This document shows, in pieces, positions 43,436 through 43,591 of a stretch of 43,591 nucleotides of DNA. The stretch is taken from contig NZ_JAKZKW010000022.1 of NCBI RefSeq assembly GCF_022808695.1, forward strand, positions 1 to 43,591. The letters are read 5' to 3'. This DNA is from Fundidesulfovibrio soli. Lineage in GTDB: Bacteria; Desulfobacterota; Desulfovibrionia; Desulfovibrionales; Desulfovibrionaceae. Every line of letters begins with the position of its first letter. Within the stretch, counting starts at the first letter, position 1. The translations under genes and the position numbers were made by a program. The notes beneath the pieces were generated by a model. It was not told where the DNA came from and made no database searches. It saw only the letters and a list, made by a program, of their open reading frames with translations.

Positions 43436-43480
43436 CGCCCCGGCCGGAGAGCGAAGAGAGCGCGCTCCCCGGTCGGGCGC
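43436..43480 (+). terminator. Imperfect hairpin after the ferredoxin gene
   Basis: CGCCCCGGCCGGAGAGCG pairs with CGCTCCCCGGTCGGGCG around AAGAGAG with one or two mismatches. No T-run follows. It may be a weak terminator or processing site; nif genes often continue beyond this point. The remaining sequence to 43591 holds no gene I can support and ends in runs of C and G. Confidence 0.45.
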
Positions 43481-43591
43481 ACGACTTCATGCCGGGTGCC
43501 AGGCCGGCGTGATGGGCCTCCTGCCTGCCTCAGCCTCAGGGAGAAGGGGGCCCCCCCCCAGCGGGGCGGCCCGCGGGGGGGTTTGAGTTGA

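Noticed and set aside
43540-43591. Beginning of a further nif gene at the right edge
   Set aside because: No start codon with a ribosome-binding site and no recognisable protein; the sequence is C/G runs that may be low quality.

Overview
The window is about 43.6 kb of high-GC DNA from a diazotrophic, sulfate-reducing-type Desulfovibrionales bacterium (Desulfovibrio-like). This rests on an Hmc/Tmc/Nhc-type periplasm-to-cytoplasm redox gene set with multihaem c3-family cytochromes, a neighbouring Rrf2 regulator, a pta-ackA pair and a nifH-nifI1-nifI2-nifD-nifK-ferredoxin operon. The genus cannot be fixed from the sequence alone. I see no tRNA, rRNA, CRISPR array, insertion sequence or prophage.

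Left part (1-15.8 kb). sfsA (minus strand) diverges from a run of ten plus-strand genes with gaps of 0-40 bp or stop/start overlaps: a class I aminotransferase, pgi, a histidine kinase and sigma54 response regulator pair, a membrane protein with a pseudopilin-like tail, a GT-C glycosyltransferase, a GT2 polyprenyl-phosphate glycosyltransferase, a methyltransferase, an acyltransferase-3 protein, and a single-polypeptide MrfA helicase-MrfB exonuclease fusion. Both ends of this block carry the same 41-nt terminator-like element, with compensatory stem changes.

Middle (16-24.9 kb). A gene for an Fe-S type Rrf2 regulator is followed by a two-part redox cluster. Part one is a NarI-like cytochrome b, an HdrD-like iron-sulfur protein and a tetrahaem cytochrome c3 (Tmc/HmcEF-like). 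A strong terminator and about 0.7 kb of gene-free, palindrome-containing DNA follow. Part two is a nine-haem cytochrome, a Tat-exported ferredoxin, an NrfD-like membrane protein and a 46-residue HmcD-like peptide (Nhc/Hmc-like). Together they could connect a periplasmic cytochrome pool to the quinone pool and to cytoplasmic redox carriers. An orphan membrane protein and an IscA/HesB-like protein with a Gly/Cys tail follow.

Right-middle (25-33.7 kb). An amidohydrolase is followed by a hairpin-dense 0.4-kb intergenic island. Then come, on the minus strand, a three-gene DUF2491/YjfK - Ser-rich membrane protein - PspA-like operon, a cupin, a hypothetical protein, and pta-ackA behind a candidate sigma54 promoter with an upstream palindrome.

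Right end (34-43.5 kb). A minus-strand operon of a TauE/SafE transporter, a PAS-GGDEF(degenerate)-EAL protein and nifV (the last two overlapping by 4 nt) diverges from the nif operon, which has a clear sigma54 promoter. nifV would supply the homocitrate of the nitrogenase cofactor; NifI1/NifI2 would give post-translational control. nifE, nifN and nifB are not in the window and may lie beyond its right edge.
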